Origin: Paenibacillus_S vulneris
Lineage (GTDB): Bacteria > Bacillota > Bacilli > Paenibacillales > NBRC-103111
Direction of reading: 5' to 3'
Assembly: GCF_039543185.1 (NCBI RefSeq)
Contig: NZ_BAABJG010000021.1
Span: 62,001 to 126,000, forward strand
DNA: 64,000 nucleotides
Below the pieces are notes generated by a model, which did no database searches, was not told the DNA's origin, and was given only the letters and a program-made list of their open reading frames with translations. Shown here one piece after another: positions 25,821 through 34,654 of the stretch; within the stretch, counting starts at the first letter, position 1; each line of letters starts with the position of its first letter. The position numbers and the translations under genes are program-made.

Positions 25821-26603
25821 TCATTTCGCAGCATGCTTCTGGCATACCGAGATGATATTGCCGTCCTCGTCACGGATATTAAAGAAGGCCACCTGATCAA
25901 AACGATGGATCCCGTAGACCACCTCGAAGCCGCATTCCCGGGTATGCTGGATGGCCTTATCGATGTTGGACGTGCTCAAATGAAACAAGACCGGACCTTT
26001 CTCCGGAACCGGGATATGCTCCATCCCGTTGGAATCAAGCAATAGATTTGTACCATTAGCCAGATGGAACTGGTGGAGCTGGTTCGTATGGCGATCCTCC
26101 TTGCGAACCTCCAGCCCCATCAGACGGCTGTATCTCTCCACGGCGCGATCGATATCTCTAACCCATACGACAACGTTATCTACATGAGCTTCGATACTGT
26201 AATGGGCCCGTGTGCCATTAATTCCGCCGAACGCAAGATGGTATCCATCCGGGTCTTCGACGATAAATTCCTTCCACGGTCCTTGGTCCGGATAGATGAC
26301 AGGCTCCTTGGCAATCTTCGCTCCCTTGGTGCGGAAATCATTGTACATTTGATCCAATGCATCCCAATGCTCTACATAAGCGTATACGTCGACACCTATG
26401 GAGGATCCCTTAGCAGGAGGATTCGGTCTAACTGCCGATGCATCCCCTGCTTGCAGCAATTTCAATGCAAGACCGTGGAGACCGTCCTTCACTGCCCACC
26501 ACGGGGTTACGTCAAAGCCTAATACATCGCGATAAAAAGCCTGTGACCGTTCTGCGTCCGATACCATCAAAACCGTAAGCGAGCTGCTGATTTGTTTCCC
26601 CAT
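25821..26603 (-). CDS. Two-domain VOC/glyoxalase-fold protein
   Basis: A 260-residue protein with two VOC domains: residues about 8-130 (LTVLMVSDAERSQAFYRDVLG ... FIVEDPDGYHLAF, split in the usual beta-alpha-beta units) and about 140-257 (VDNVVVWVRDIDRAVERYS ... FFNIRDEDGNIISVCQ). The end blocks DPDGYHLAF and DEDGNIISV resemble bleomycin-resistance/dioxygenase folds. It follows another VOC gene by 7 bp on the same strand, so they form a small operon. Ligand and reaction are unknown. Confidence 0.82.
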   Translation of the reverse strand: MGKQISSSLTVLMVSDAERSQAFYRDVLGFDVTPWWAVKDGLHGLALKLLQAGDASAVRPNPPAKGSSIGVDVYAYVEHWDALDQMYNDFRTKGAKIAKEPVIYPDQGPWKEFIVEDPDGYHLAFGGINGTRAHYSIEAHVDNVVVWVRDIDRAVERYSRLMGLEVRKEDRHTNQLHQFHLANGTNLLLDSNGMEHIPVPEKGPVLFHLSTSNIDKAIQHTRECGFEVVYGIHRFDQVAFFNIRDEDGNIISVCQKHAAK

Positions 26604-26610
26604 TTCATCT

Positions 26611-26994
26611 CTACCTGCTTTCGTTTAATTGAATGGCTCCCCATAGGTTGCCGAAAGGATCATAAAATTTGAGCACCCAGCCAAAGCCGTCATCCCGATA
26701 ATAAGTGATTGTACTGCCCAGCCCGGCAAGCAGGTTGTGCAGCTCATGAATTTGTCCGGTACGATACAGCAGCACCGGCATGTCCTTACCGTTCACTGTA
26801 AAATGGGCCGCCGTGTTGTCCTTCGTCTCCCACAGCATCAACATAGGCCCTTCCGGCAAAGTTAAAAAAGCATGTACATGCTCATGCTTTCCTTCCAGCT
26901 TGAAGCCCAGATGCATGGTATACCAGGCTATAGCCTGCTCCAGGTCAGATACCGGAATCTGCATATGCTCCAGCTGTAATAACATTCCGCTCAC
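26611..26994 (-). CDS. VOC/glyoxalase-fold protein
   Basis: About 127 residues from a GTG at 26994, chosen because AAAGGAGG lies 5 nt upstream; longer frames have no such site and a poor N-terminus. It has the single-domain VOC pattern: LEHMQIPVSDLEQAIAWYTMHLG, split by a turn, the TLPEGPMLMLWE strand and FGWVLKFYDPFGNLWGAIQL near the C-terminus with the late acidic/His positions partly changed (DPFGNLWG). It is the first gene of a two-gene VOC operon. Function is unknown. Confidence 0.8.
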   Translation of the reverse strand: MSGMLLQLEHMQIPVSDLEQAIAWYTMHLGFKLEGKHEHVHAFLTLPEGPMLMLWETKDNTAAHFTVNGKDMPVLLYRTGQIHELHNLLAGLGSTITYYRDDGFGWVLKFYDPFGNLWGAIQLNESR

Positions 26995-27128
26995 CCCTTC
27001 CTCCTTTGCCAAATCAATGCTATCAGCACAAAACAGAACCGATATGCGAATATATATTCTCCTTTTGATTTCCAATTCCTTCTTTATATGGATCATAACA
27101 TTCATAAAGTCCACCTATACTTGCAGAC

Positions 27129-27190
27129 AAAAAAAACCGGATACAGCCCAACAGGATTCTCCTGTCTGACGTATCCGGCATATTTTTTCG
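27129..27190 (-). terminator. Terminator of the YpmS-like gene
   Basis: CCGGATAC and GTATCCGG pair perfectly, with an inner CAGGA/TCCTG stem, and T runs lie on both sides. It closes the minus-strand helicase/YpmS-like unit. Confidence 0.88.
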
Positions 27191-27210
27191 TTATTATCAT
27201 CCATTCCAGC

Positions 27211-27750
27211 TTATCTAAGCTTCAGCCCGACGCGCACCCCGTGCTCCTCAAAGGCAATTTCTCTCACAGCGGCCGGTTTAGGAACATAGTCATTCAACTG
27301 AATTTGCAGCGGGTTCAGCTGAAACCATGTGCCGGGAATCGATACTTCCTTGATCTGTGTAGCCGTATGGGTCGCTATCATATTGGGCTCTTTCCAGGAC
27401 ATCGTAAAGTACAGCTTGGCGCCGAATGTCCACTGCCCCTTATATAGCAAATTGACATCCGCCACCCACCGATTGCCTTCCAGGGAAAATTCGGCCCCTG
27501 TCATTTCAAGATCGGAGCCCACTTGAGGATGGGCGGCCAGCGCTTTTTTCAGCAGGCTGTTCACTTCCGGCTCCGTCAGATCGACCTCAAGCTTGCGGCT
27601 CGTCAGCATGTTCGCTACCTTATTACGAACTTCAAGCTCGGAATAATTCAAATCCAGCGTCCTCGCCGGCTGAACATACCAGTAGGCTGCGCCCAGCAGC
27701 AATGCGCACACTATGGCAATAGACAAAATCCCCCTTAGCAGCTTCCCCAT
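27211..27750 (-). CDS. Membrane-anchored protein, YpmS/DUF2140-like
   Basis: A 179-residue protein with an N-terminal signal anchor (residues about 5-24, LRGILSIAIVCALLLGAAYW) and an extracytoplasmic domain. The domain carries the pattern DLTEPEVNSLLKKALA and a run of amphipathic beta strands ending LNPLQIQLNDYVP. This resembles YpmS (DUF2140), a Bacillales surface protein of unknown function; the match is from memory and moderate. It lies 66 bp downstream of the helicase gene on the same strand, so they may be co-transcribed. Confidence 0.55.
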   Translation of the reverse strand: MGKLLRGILSIAIVCALLLGAAYWYVQPARTLDLNYSELEVRNKVANMLTSRKLEVDLTEPEVNSLLKKALAAHPQVGSDLEMTGAEFSLEGNRWVADVNLLYKGQWTFGAKLYFTMSWKEPNMIATHTATQIKEVSIPGTWFQLNPLQIQLNDYVPKPAAVREIAFEEHGVRVGLKLR

Positions 27751-27816
27751 ATTCTCTTGCGAGCTCCTCCCCCAACCTCATCTTCCATTTCAACCAGACT
27801 CATTACATGGAGCTAT

Positions 27817-29241
27817 TTATAGCTTCGGCTTATTTTGCTTCTCCTTAAGCCAGCGCGGAGCTCCTTTATTTTTGCGATCCTTTTGGCGCTCGCGCTCCGT
27901 CTTGCGCTTATCGGGGACGGATGCCGGTTTCACGGCAGCCTGCTTAGGCTTTGGCGCCAGCGACGCGGTTCTTGCCTTAAGAGCATCAGGTCTTGCTGCC
28001 GTCTCCTTTGGAGAACCGCCAAGGGTCTCGCCGTTCGCTTCCCCGCTCCTGCGTCTTGCAGGCTCTACTCTGGTACGGTTCGCCGCTTTAGGCCCGCTTC
28101 TTCGCTCCCCGGGATCGAGCACCTTCCCGTAGGCCATTTCCTTTTCCTCGATTGTAATTCCGAGCGATTTGGAGAACTTGTTGATAATAAACCGTTCCTT
28201 GGGCGTAATGATCGAAATTGCTGTTCCCTTCTTGCCCATTCGGCCTGTCCGGCCGACCCTGTGAACATAATGATCGGCATCTATCGGGGGATCCAGATTG
28301 ATGACATGCGTCACATGGGGGATATCCAGTCCTCTGGCGGCGATATCCGTTGCCAGAAGCAGCTGGAATTTGCCGCTGCGAAACGCCTGCATTACCTTGG
28401 CCCGTTCCTGTTTGCCGGCATCCCCGTACAACGCCTCAATGGACAAGTCTGCATATTGCAGCTTGGCGACTACCTCGGCCACATCCTCCGTTTCGTTGAT
28501 GAAAACAATAGCCGCAGGAGGATTGTACAGCCGGACAAGCCGTCTTAACGTATCGATTTTATCCCGCTCCTCGCATACGAAGAACAGATGCTCCAGGGTC
28601 TGCGACGTTCTCTGCTCGGGATTAACCTGCACGAATACAGGCTCATGCATCCATTTGTCGATAACCGCTTGAACCGGTTCCGGCAGCGTCGCCGAGAAGA
28701 ATAGCACCTGGCGTTCTTTCTGCATCCCCTTGAAGATGGCCTCCACTTCATGCATGGAACCAAGCTCAAACACTTGATCCACTTCGTCAACGACCATGTA
28801 ATGGACGTAGTGCATGCTTAGCTTACGAAGCTTTAAAAGCTCCAGAACCCGGCCAGGGGTACCCACCACTACTTGAGGACGCAGCTTGAGGCGGTCTATT
28901 TGCCTGCTGATGGCCGCGCCGCCGATGAGCGACTGGACCCGAATGCCGCTTCCTTCCGTCAGCTGCTCCAGCGTATGTACGATTTGTATGCCCAGCTCGC
29001 GGGTCGGTACAAGCACTACAGCCTGTACGTTCTTGGAGGTCTTGTCTATTTTATGCAGCAGCGGCAGCGTATAAGCCAATGTTTTCCCGGATCCTGTCTG
29101 GGATTGGGCTACAACATCCTTCCCCTCCAGAATGACGGGAATAGCTTCCGCTTGAATCGGCGATGGGGTGACAATATCCATTGCCTGCAACCGCCTTACG
29201 TAAACATCCTCAATATGTAAAGAAGCAAAACCGTTATTCAT
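27817..29241 (-). CDS. DEAD-box-type ATP-dependent RNA helicase
   Basis: A 474-residue RNA helicase. Motifs in order are the Q motif (TPSPIQAEAIP), motif I AQSQTGSGKT, PTREL, TPGR, motif II written DEVD instead of DEAD, SAT (FFSATLP), and the second RecA domain with ATDIAARGLDIP and HRVGRTGRMG. The last ~100 residues are a basic, low-complexity tail rich in Lys, Arg, Pro and Ala, probably an RNA-binding extension. DEVD-type motif II is found in the YfmL-like group. AAGGGGG precedes the ATG. Likely roles are ribosome assembly or cold adaptation; neither is shown here. Confidence 0.92.
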   Translation of the reverse strand: MNNGFASLHIEDVYVRRLQAMDIVTPSPIQAEAIPVILEGKDVVAQSQTGSGKTLAYTLPLLHKIDKTSKNVQAVVLVPTRELGIQIVHTLEQLTEGSGIRVQSLIGGAAISRQIDRLKLRPQVVVGTPGRVLELLKLRKLSMHYVHYMVVDEVDQVFELGSMHEVEAIFKGMQKERQVLFFSATLPEPVQAVIDKWMHEPVFVQVNPEQRTSQTLEHLFFVCEERDKIDTLRRLVRLYNPPAAIVFINETEDVAEVVAKLQYADLSIEALYGDAGKQERAKVMQAFRSGKFQLLLATDIAARGLDIPHVTHVINLDPPIDADHYVHRVGRTGRMGKKGTAISIITPKERFIINKFSKSLGITIEEKEMAYGKVLDPGERRSGPKAANRTRVEPARRRSGEANGETLGGSPKETAARPDALKARTASLAPKPKQAAVKPASVPDKRKTERERQKDRKNKGAPRWLKEKQNKPKL

Positions 29242-29288
29242 CGAATTCCCCCTTCATAAATGCATCATACCAACGGAGAAGAGGAACA

Positions 29289-30269
29289 TCAAGCCTCCCT
29301 TGTCTTCTCCAGCTTTGCGGTAATCCATTCGAATACCGCATCCAAAGCCTTCTCGTCCGCGTCCCGCGGGAATCGGTGCTCCAGTCCTTCATAAAGCTCC
29401 ATGGCGTAGTCTTTACCCGCCAGCTCCAATCCTTCCGCCAGCTTGCGGGCATGCGATACGCTGACCTGGGTATCCGCGGTACCGTGCACGATAAGGATCG
29501 GCACGTTCAGCTCCTGAAGCCAATACACGGGCGAACGGTCTTTGTAGGAGTCGATCTGCTTGCGGGGATGCCCTACAACCCGCTTCAGCATGCGGCGCAA
29601 ATCAACCCTTTCCTCGTAGGTATCCAACAGATCGCTGACGCCTCCCCAGACGACGACGGGGCCTGCCTGATCGCACTGCCTCGCCGCCAGCATGGCCATC
29701 AAAGCACCGCGGGAAAACCCGATCAATGGAACCTTGCCCGGCTTCACTTCCGGCAGCGACTGCACAAGCGTAATCGCGTGAAGCACATCATACCGGTCTT
29801 CACCTCCGAAGTCCTCACGGCCTTCGCCTCCCTCATTTCCTCTGTAGAAAGGGGCAAATACGGCATATCCCCGCTTCGCCATGGACAGTATCCGCTGTTT
29901 GCGAACCATCCCTACCTTACGGATGCCGCCGCGGCAGTAGATAAGCCCAGGAAAGCATTCCGATGCGGAGGTTGCTTCAGGGACAGCCAGGTATCCTTTT
30001 ACTCTAAGCCCTTCACTGATATAGGTAAGCCGGTAAAGCAGAAGCCCCTTGTAACGGCAGCGCAGAGGCTCCCTCTCCAGCAAAGTGCCGTTTGGGAATG
30101 CCTCCCCCTCGTCCTCCGCCCATTCCATCGGCAGATCCGAATCTGCTTCTTCCGCTGTACCTGCCTCCTGTCCCGCATCCTTAGTCCATAGTATGCTTGT
30201 TTGCGTATGGAAAGAAGCGTCCTGGCTTTTTCGTTCCCCCAGTTCTTCAATGGACAGCCGTTCTGTCAT
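29289..30269 (-). CDS. Alpha/beta hydrolase, S9/dienelactone-hydrolase-like
   Basis: A 326-residue alpha/beta hydrolase. The nucleophile Ser lies in GFSRGA, the acid in HGTADTQV and the His in GLEHRFPRD; an upstream block GYAVFAPFYRGNEGGEG fits the prolyl-oligopeptidase group. The first ~65 residues are acidic and not conserved-looking (SILWTKDAGQEAG...). There is no signal peptide. It ends 47 bp before the helicase gene on the same strand, so the two may share a transcript. The substrate, peptide or ester, is unknown. Confidence 0.85.
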   Translation of the reverse strand: MTERLSIEELGERKSQDASFHTQTSILWTKDAGQEAGTAEEADSDLPMEWAEDEGEAFPNGTLLEREPLRCRYKGLLLYRLTYISEGLRVKGYLAVPEATSASECFPGLIYCRGGIRKVGMVRKQRILSMAKRGYAVFAPFYRGNEGGEGREDFGGEDRYDVLHAITLVQSLPEVKPGKVPLIGFSRGALMAMLAARQCDQAGPVVVWGGVSDLLDTYEERVDLRRMLKRVVGHPRKQIDSYKDRSPVYWLQELNVPILIVHGTADTQVSVSHARKLAEGLELAGKDYAMELYEGLEHRFPRDADEKALDAVFEWITAKLEKTREA

Positions 30270-30404
30270 AGCTGCTGTTCTCCTTTCTCCTCAAGTCAGC
30301 ATCTATCGAAGCCGACCCTTATTTTGACAGAAATCCATTCGTGCGCTAGACTAACTATGGTTACAATAAGTACATTTTATTATGTTCTGAAAGGTGGAGC
30401 TTCT

Positions 30405-30668
30405 ATGAATCCCCAATTTCAAACCGAACTCGACGCATTGATCGATAAATTTGCCGAGCTTGTGACAGGCGATTCCTCTCCCGAGATGGTGGAAAAAATT
30501 AAAGCTTGGTCCATTTATAATCATATCCACAGATCCATGCCGGCTCTGACAAGCCACTGGAATCAATCCCACCCCGAGGGCAAAGCGGCCGTAAGAGCGC
30601 TTTTTGAAGAAATCCGCGACCTAAACCAGCAATTGAAGGAACGGAATAAAACGACGGAACAGGAATAA
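30405..30668 (+). CDS. Small DUF2573-like (YusU-type) protein
   Basis: An 87-residue soluble helical protein. The segment GDSSPEMVEKIKAWSIYNHI and the following HRSMPALTSHWNQSHPEGK fit my memory of the DUF2573/YusU family in Bacillales. GGTGGAG lies 5 nt before the ATG; the reading frame stays open further upstream without a ribosome site. A terminator follows. Function is unknown. Confidence 0.7.
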   Translation: MNPQFQTELDALIDKFAELVTGDSSPEMVEKIKAWSIYNHIHRSMPALTSHWNQSHPEGKAAVRALFEEIRDLNQQLKERNKTTEQE

Positions 30669-30710
30669 TGCTCATCCTGTAGCCTACCCCAAACAGTTCT
30701 TACACCATGA

Positions 30711-30752
30711 CAAGACCGGAAGCTTACTTATGTTCCTGTCTTTTTTCTTTTT
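30711..30752 (+). terminator. Terminator of the DUF2573-like gene
   Basis: AAGACCGGAA pairs with TTCCTGTCTT (one mismatch), followed by TTTTCTTTTT. Confidence 0.85.
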
Positions 30753-30859
30753 ATACTGATTGAAGTCAATAAGCTGTCAGAAAACAGCCTATTTTGGCGT
30801 CTATATGTTCAGGTGGACATCAACCTCCACTCCCTATTCTAAGGAAAGCGGTGATCCTA

Positions 30860-31378
30860 ATGTCATTATTTAATGGAAATGGCACGGAAAGCGAGCAATT
30901 CGAGATCAAGGACAAAGGCGCAAGGAACCAGCAGATCCTTCTAAGCCAATCCACCTTCTCCGGGTCTGAGTTCGTCAACGCCCGCGGTGAGAAGGTAAGC
31001 TTCCGTAATGTCTCCATGCCGGAGACCTCATTCCGCTGCAGTGATTTAAGAAACCTTCGTTTTACAGACATCAACTTAAGCGGAACACGCATTAGCGATG
31101 CCAACCTAAGCGATCTGGAGATTGACGGCGCCCAGCTGGGCGGAGCTTACATTCATAACATCGGCCTGCCTCCTGCTGGCCATCCAGCCTACGTTGAGGG
31201 GGCGAAGCAGCGCCCGCTGCGCTTTGAAAACTGCGACCTGAACGGAAGCAGCATTTCGGACTGTACCTTGGACGGAGTCAGCATCAGCGACTGCTCCATG
31301 GAGGGGATGACGATTAACGGCATCCCGGTTCTGAAGCTGCTTGAAGCGTATCATAAGCTTAACGGATCCCCGTCGTAA
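30860..31378 (+). CDS. Pentapeptide-repeat-like protein
   Basis: A 172-residue protein with pentapeptide-type A(N/D)LXX repetition: FRNVSMPETSFRCSDLRNLR, then FTDINLSGTRISDANLSDLE and, after an insert (GLPPAGHPAYVEGAKQRPL), CDLNGSSISDCTLDGVSISD. It should form a quadrilateral beta-helix. I chose the ATG at 30860 because the upstream extension has no ribosome site and reads poorly. There is no signal peptide. Some pentapeptide proteins mimic DNA and protect gyrase, but this one has no neighbour to suggest that. Confidence 0.85.
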   Translation: MSLFNGNGTESEQFEIKDKGARNQQILLSQSTFSGSEFVNARGEKVSFRNVSMPETSFRCSDLRNLRFTDINLSGTRISDANLSDLEIDGAQLGGAYIHNIGLPPAGHPAYVEGAKQRPLRFENCDLNGSSISDCTLDGVSISDCSMEGMTINGIPVLKLLEAYHKLNGSPS

Positions 31379-31386
31379 GATGTAAT

Positions 31387-31425
31387 AAGGAGCCTGTGAC
31401 CATTGTCGCAGGCTCCTTTGCTGTT
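31387..31425 (+). terminator. Terminator of the pentapeptide gene
   Basis: AAGGAGCCTGTGAC pairs with GTCGCAGGCTCCTT (one mismatch) and runs into TTGCTGTTT, between convergent genes. Confidence 0.85.
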
Positions 31426-31453
31426 TGCCGCCCGTATAACAGCCTTGACGGCC

Positions 31454-32227
31454 CTATTTCTTGTTGAGCACCTTGTATGCGATCTTATCGAATGCACGCG
31501 GGAACAGCTGGAACAGCTTCACGCCGACTCCGGCCATAAACGGCATGTCAATCTCCGGAATTTGCCGTTCGATCGCCCGGACTACCTTATCGGCCACTTG
31601 CTCCGGCTTCAGCATGAACCATTTGACATTATTCACGTAGTTGCCCGTAGGATCCGCTCTATCGAAGAACGGCGTATCGATCGGTCCCGGATTCATGGCG
31701 GTAATGTGAACCCCGGTGTCGACAAGCTCCTGACGAAGACAGTTGGTAAAGCCGAGCACCGCATGCTTGGTTGCCGAATACCCCGAGGACTTGGCCGAGC
31801 CGATCTTGCCTGCCATGGAAGCGATATTCACAATATGCCCGCTGCCTGCTTTGAGCATATGCGGCAGTACGGCTTTCGTGCAGCGGACGGTTCCCATATA
31901 GTTCACGTCCATCATGCCTTCAAATTCCTCTATCGGTGCATCCACGAACTTCTCAAATACGCCGTACCCTGCGTTATTAATCAATATATCGATTCTGCCA
32001 TAGTGGCTGATGACCTTTTGAATCGTTTCGTTAACCTGCTCTGTCGAGGTGACATCGACCTGATAGATACCGCTCGGCACTCTCAAGGAATCCGCCACCT
32101 GCTCCAGCTTATCCACGGAACGGGCCAAGAGTACAGGTGTAGCCCCTTTCTCTGCAAGCTTTTGTGCCATGATGGCTCCAATACCGCTTGAAGCTCCTGT
32201 AATGACAGCAACTTTTCCAAAAAACAT
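31454..32227 (-). CDS. Short-chain dehydrogenase/reductase
   Basis: A 257-residue classical SDR. It has the NADP(H)-binding TGASSGIGAIMAQKLAEKGA, the NNAGYG block, the catalytic Ser-Tyr-Lys in SSGYSATKHAV and a PGPIDTPFF block after it. The C-terminal 20 residues are basic. The start at 32227 is set by GGGAGG 8 nt upstream. The substrate is unknown; sequence order is closest to the DltE/YqjQ-type bacterial SDRs. It is monocistronic. Confidence 0.92.
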   Translation of the reverse strand: MFFGKVAVITGASSGIGAIMAQKLAEKGATPVLLARSVDKLEQVADSLRVPSGIYQVDVTSTEQVNETIQKVISHYGRIDILINNAGYGVFEKFVDAPIEEFEGMMDVNYMGTVRCTKAVLPHMLKAGSGHIVNIASMAGKIGSAKSSGYSATKHAVLGFTNCLRQELVDTGVHITAMNPGPIDTPFFDRADPTGNYVNNVKWFMLKPEQVADKVVRAIERQIPEIDMPFMAGVGVKLFQLFPRAFDKIAYKVLNKK

Positions 32228-32311
32228 ATGATTTTCCTCCCAAACACGTCGGTACCACAGACACGGCGAGCTATCCAATTTGCCTTACACAGCCCTATAA
32301 TGACAGGAACT

Positions 32312-32350
32312 AAAAAAAGTGGATCGCATCCAAGCCGGAGCTCCCCACTT
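32312..32350 (-). terminator. Terminator of the cheX-like gene
   Basis: On the minus strand AAGTGG and CCACTT pair around a loop that includes an internal CTCCGG/GGAG region, followed by TTTTTTT. Confidence 0.75.
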
Positions 32351-32370
32351 CGTATTGTAAAGCATTTTGA

Positions 32371-32829
32371 TTAGACGATCAAAACCTGAATATCCAGCTC
32401 ACCGATTCCATCCATAATGAGAGGGATCGTTAACGCCTTCTTCGGCAAAAAGCCTGCGGAATTCGCGGAATGCAGCAGCTTCGGCGGTGTAATATCAACC
32501 TTAACCCCTTGATTGAACAGCATGGTGCTTGCATTGCCGCTGATCATATTGCCGAGCTCCGAGATGGCGCTCCTGCTCATTTCATCCATCTCCGAAACTT
32601 GAAAACCGCCCATCATCGCTGAGACCATCTTCAAAGCGACCTCTTCATGAAGCCCGAATACGATATCCCCCTGCATCTGGCCGGTCATCCCGATTTGAAT
32701 CCATATGTACTTCTCTACGAACTTTACGTCTTTTATCCCAAGATTCCCTGTGGAAGGGCGGATATTGGCGACTTGCTCAATGACAATCCTTGCTGATTCC
32801 AAGAAAGGATTAATATATTCTGCCTTCAT
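32371..32829 (-). CDS. cheX: CheX/CheC-like chemotaxis phosphatase-fold protein
   Basis: A 152-residue protein of the CheC-CheX-FliY fold. It begins MKAEYINPFLESARIVIEQV, the usual CheX start, and the active helix SAISELGNMISGNAS holds the Glu and Asn of the ExxN phosphatase motif. GFLPKKALTIPLIMDG continues the beta sheet. Such proteins dephosphorylate CheY-P or a similar receiver. It is outside any chemotaxis operon and has its own terminator. Its partner receiver is not in view. Confidence 0.85.
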   Translation of the reverse strand: MKAEYINPFLESARIVIEQVANIRPSTGNLGIKDVKFVEKYIWIQIGMTGQMQGDIVFGLHEEVALKMVSAMMGGFQVSEMDEMSRSAISELGNMISGNASTMLFNQGVKVDITPPKLLHSANSAGFLPKKALTIPLIMDGIGELDIQVLIV

Positions 32830-32957
32830 GATATAAAAGGTCCCCTTTTCAGCAAAATCACGTAAATTTCATAGGACTATACTCCCTACCATTATACCTA
32901 ATTTCACTAAATAAGTATATGTTTTTTGCTTGGAAGAACAAAAATAGGAAAGAAGAC

Positions 32958-33782
32958 TCATTCTCCTGACGGCAAACATGGCTCATACATCATGATGGCA
33001 TGGTTCTCGGCTACTAGTTCCCCGCCTAACCATTCCCCTTCTATTGTATACTGATTCCGGGCAATAAGATTATGCCTTACGTATCCGCCCCACAACTCCT
33101 GCGTGAACCAATGCTTGGTTTCCACGATTTCATAGCGGTAACGGGCCGGCAGATTCGATCTCCACTCCCCGATAAGGTCGTGCTCCGTCAACCGGATATG
33201 AAGCTGATAAATCGCCTCCGTCGGATTATACAACTGCAGGTCCAAGTAATTATAGAAGCAGGTGGCACCTGTCCCGAAGGGCTGCGTTCTTCCCGCATCG
33301 GGAAAGACGTCGTAGCCGTGCCGGTACCGCTCGACGACCTGAAGCGGAGTATGAAGCGCGAGCCAGTAAATCAGATTGGACAGCTGGCACAACCCTCCTC
33401 CTACCCCCGTGCGAACCGTTCCTTTATGAAGAATCATACCGTCTTTATACCCCTTGCGCCTCGTAGGCTTTCCGATAGCCTTCCAGTAGGACAGCGTTTC
33501 TCCGGGGTTCAATAGAATACCGTCCAGTCTTTGTGCTGCAATACGTAAATTCGTTACTTTGTTATATTGAAGCTGCATGTCGACATCCTTCAGCTGGCGA
33601 AGTAAAGGCGTCCGATGGGTGCAAATCACATAAGGCAGCTTGTCGCTGCTTATTTCTGAAGCCCATTTGGCAGAGCTCGTTATCCACTTGAAGCGACGCC
33701 GTACCCGATAATACAGGATTCCTAGCCAGGTTCGCCAACGCGGCCGATCCAAGGGCTTGGGAATGGCTCCCGGTATAGTCAC
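32958..33782 (-). CDS. VanW-family protein
   Basis: A 274-residue VanW-domain protein. The conserved core is LNPGETLSYWKAIGKPT, then RTGVGGGLCQLSNLIYWLAL and the HGYDVFPDAGRTQPFG block. It starts with a GTG behind GGAGGGG. There is no clear signal peptide, only a basic segment near residue 25. VanW was named from a vancomycin cluster but its biochemical role is unknown. It lies 58 bp downstream of the ABC-2 permease genes on the same strand, so it may belong to the riboswitch-controlled operon. Confidence 0.88.
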   Translation of the reverse strand: MTIPGAIPKPLDRPRWRTWLGILYYRVRRRFKWITSSAKWASEISSDKLPYVICTHRTPLLRQLKDVDMQLQYNKVTNLRIAAQRLDGILLNPGETLSYWKAIGKPTRRKGYKDGMILHKGTVRTGVGGGLCQLSNLIYWLALHTPLQVVERYRHGYDVFPDAGRTQPFGTGATCFYNYLDLQLYNPTEAIYQLHIRLTEHDLIGEWRSNLPARYRYEIVETKHWFTQELWGGYVRHNLIARNQYTIEGEWLGGELVAENHAIMMYEPCLPSGE

Positions 33783-33840
33783 AGTTCAATCCCCTCCTGA
33801 CCTTCTAAACGACATTCGGCCCAAAATTACTTTCACCATT

Positions 33841-34638
33841 CTACATTCTTAAGCCCATCATATTACCGGAGCTGTACCTCTTTAATCCGTAATAAAAGAA
33901 AGCCGTCCCCCCCGCGGCAAGCAGCAGCGCGACCCCAAGCGCCTGAAACAGGAATAACGGCTCCACCGAACGAAGCAGCCCAATCGGCATATAGCTGATG
34001 AACCCGGCCGGAACTATGGTAAAAAGAATCAGCTTGCCTGCTCCTTTGAAAATTCCCGTAGGATAAGTCGAAAAGGCCAGCATGCCGTTAAACACCTGCT
34101 GTCCAATCCCCTCGGCATTCCCGATAAAAAAAGCAAGAGACTGAAAGATCACTACAAAAAACATGAAGATGACCATTGCTATAAGCAATGCCAAAGCGAA
34201 CTTGCCCATTCCTGCCCAGGTCAAGTCCCCGAAGAAGAAATAAATCAGCAGGGCAAACAGAATATCACCTATGGCCGAAATCGACATCCGGCTGACCAGT
34301 ACATGCAGCAATACCGGCTTCGGCTGCGACAAATAGATGTCCAGCTGACCTGCGGCAACCAGGGAAGCAATCCGGTACGCATTGCCGAAGAAGACGGCTG
34401 AGAGCCCGAAGCCCCCCGAGCTCACCGCCCACATCATCATCACGTCCTGAAGCGTCCAACCGTTTACGACCTGAAATTTTTGAAAATACAATCCCCAGAA
34501 CAATATCCATACCGCATTATTCACCATCATCATGCCAGCCGTCATGAGAAAGCTGAGACGGAACTCCATCGCCCCGGCAAGGTTCAGCTTCCAGCAGCTC
34601 CACACAAAGAGTCCGATTCCTTGTGCTTTTCGAAACAT
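33841..34638 (-). CDS. ABC-2 type exporter permease, second subunit
   Basis: A 265-residue membrane protein with about six hydrophobic segments, for example FALALLIAMVIFMFFVVIF. The pattern LDIYLSQPKPVLLHVLVSRM and the FSTYPTGIFKGAGKLILFTI segment, with the pore loop after it, match the ABC-2 family (PF06182-type). It starts 16 bp after the first permease. Together the two would form a heterodimer powered by the upstream ATPase. Confidence 0.87.
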   Translation of the reverse strand: MFRKAQGIGLFVWSCWKLNLAGAMEFRLSFLMTAGMMMVNNAVWILFWGLYFQKFQVVNGWTLQDVMMMWAVSSGGFGLSAVFFGNAYRIASLVAAGQLDIYLSQPKPVLLHVLVSRMSISAIGDILFALLIYFFFGDLTWAGMGKFALALLIAMVIFMFFVVIFQSLAFFIGNAEGIGQQVFNGMLAFSTYPTGIFKGAGKLILFTIVPAGFISYMPIGLLRSVEPLFLFQALGVALLLAAGGTAFFYYGLKRYSSGNMMGLRM

Positions 34639-34654
34639 GCTTCACTCCTCCTCT